This document shows positions 63,324 through 64,000 of a stretch of DNA of 64,000 nucleotides, piece after piece. The notes below the pieces were generated by a model. The model worked only from the letters and a program-made list of their open reading frames with translations, did not search any database and was not told the origin of the DNA. The first letter of the stretch is position 1. The number at the start of each line of letters is the position of its first letter. The translations under genes were made by a program, and so were the position numbers. This stretch comes from Microvirga lenta (GTDB lineage: Bacteria; Pseudomonadota; Alphaproteobacteria; Rhizobiales; Beijerinckiaceae): NCBI RefSeq assembly GCF_020532555.1, contig NZ_JAJBBR010000009.1:62001-126000 (forward strand), read 5' to 3'.

Positions 63324-64000
63324 TCAATCCAGCGTCGACAGCGCCTGGGCGAGGTCGGCCACGAGATCGTCCGGGTGCTCGATGCCGATGGAGACGCGGA
63401 TCGTGGCGTCGGAGACGCCGAGCCGGTCGCGGGTCGCCTTGGGCACGCCCGAATGGGTCGTGGAGGCCGGGTGCGAGATCAGGGACTCGGTGCCGCCGAG
63501 GCTCACCGCCAGCTTGAAGACCTGCAGGGCGTTGAGCACCTTGAAGGCCTCCGCCTCGCCGCCTTTCACGTCGAACGAGAAGGTGGAGCCGGGGGCGCTG
63601 CACTGGGTCTCGTAGACCTCCTTCGCCCGCGAGCCTTCCGGCAGGTAGGCGAGGTGGTGCAGCTTCACGACGCTGGGGTGATCGTTGAGGAAGGCGGCGA
63701 CGATCTCGGCGTTGCGGTTCGCCGCGTTCATGCGCAGGGCCAGGGTTTCCAGCGAGCGGCCGAGCATCCAGCAGGAATGCGGGTCGAGCTGCGTGCCGAT
63801 GGCCGAACGCAGGAGGCGCACCTGCTTCATCAGCTCCTTGGAGCCCAGCGCCGCGCCGGCGATCAGGTCCGAGTGGCCGCCCACGTATTTCGTCAGCGAA
63901 TAGACCGAGATGTCCGCGCCGTCCTTCAGGGGCTTCTGGAAGACCGGGCCGAGCAGGGTATTGTCGCAGATGATGATGGGACGGTGGCCCTGGGCGGCGC
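63324..64000 (-). CDS. Cys/Met-metabolism PLP-dependent enzyme (cystathionine gamma-synthase/lyase family), partial
   Basis: The gene continues past the right edge, so its 5' end is missing. About 225 C-terminal residues are visible. The PLP lysine is in the segment [20 protein letters not shown]. Later parts are [40 protein letters not shown] and [20 protein letters not shown], all standard for the family. A preceding [17 protein letters not shown] supplies the conserved Asp that binds the pyridinium nitrogen. It could be a gamma-synthase, gamma-lyase or methionine gamma-lyase; the visible part does not decide. Confidence 0.87.
   Translation of the reverse strand, partial: AAQGHRPIIICDNTLLGPVFQKPLKDGADISVYSLTKYVGGHSDLIAGAALGSKELMKQVRLLRSAIGTQLDPHSCWMLGRSLETLALRMNAANRNAEIVAAFLNDHPSVVKLHHLAYLPEGSRAKEVYETQCSAPGSTFSFDVKGGEAEAFKVLNALQVFKLAVSLGGTESLISHPASTTHSGVPKATRDRLGVSDATIRVSIGIEHPDDLVADLAQALSTLD

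Overview
The window is a high-GC chromosomal stretch from an alphaproteobacterium of the Hyphomicrobiales (Rhizobiales). A Microvirga-, Bosea- or Methylobacterium-like organism is the best guess. The guess rests on family content seen in translation: a giant growth-pole-ring (GPR/RgsE)-like coiled-coil protein, an MlaE permease with an N-terminal STAS domain, a fused urease gamma/beta subunit, an allantoinase-OHCU decarboxylase fusion and a LigD-type NHEJ protein. No rRNA, tRNA, insertion sequence, prophage or CRISPR array was recognised. Coding density is high and both strands are used.

Layout. (1) 1-9.9 kb (+): an almost unbroken urea operon. urtBCDE (urea ABC importer; urtA is not in the window) runs into ureD, fused ureAB, ureC, ureE, ureF, ureG and a HupE/UreJ-type nickel permease, mostly joined by 1-8 bp overlaps. 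(2) 10.1-14.2 kb (+): a four-gene ABC importer of the Fe3+/polyamine/thiamine class with unknown substrate. (3) 14.2-19.3 kb: a micro-gene for a tiny secreted peptide with its own palindrome and terminator, a tandem-PAS diguanylate cyclase, an MscS channel and a GreA/GreB-type factor. (4) 19.3-24.2 kb (-): a branched-chain/amide-type (Liv-like) ABC importer. (5) 24.2-30.3 kb: an EamA exporter, an SMP-30 lactonase, a tandem UspA protein, PPK2, a GST and a LigD that lacks its ligase domain. (6) 30.3-35.7 kb (-): an Opp-type peptide importer with a fused double ATPase. (7) 35.9-43.3 kb: a uricolysis block (PuuD with cytochrome c tail, UraH, PuuE-UraD fusion) with a GlcG/HbpS protein, a rhodanese, two c-type cytochromes, an XRE-cupin regulator and a second EamA transporter. 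(8) 43.4-48.1 kb: an LpxH-like phosphoesterase with a GT4 glycosyltransferase, a hypothetical protein, an MFS transporter and a dipeptide epimerase. (9) 48.2-52.4 kb (+): an Mla-type lipid transport operon. (10) 52.9-57.7 kb (-): the 1616-residue GPR-like protein. (11) 58.0-64 kb: ferredoxin, UspA, a second micro-gene, a PH-like membrane protein, a CoxE-like VWA protein, a CPA2/Kef antiporter, an extragenic inverted repeat and the 3' part of a Cys/Met-metabolism PLP enzyme cut by the window edge.

Togetherness. Two nitrogen-salvage modules share the window. The uricolysis block takes urate to allantoate, and urt/ure imports and hydrolyses urea to ammonia; the enzymes linking allantoate to urea are not seen here. 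The least explained signal is a pair of micro-genes 45 kb apart (14321-14440 + and 58904-59035 -). Each encodes a signal peptide followed by only 10 or 22 residues, each is followed by a rho-independent terminator, and each is preceded at nearly the same distance by a TGTAAC-N3-GTTA element. This looks like a small regulon for secreted micro-peptides.
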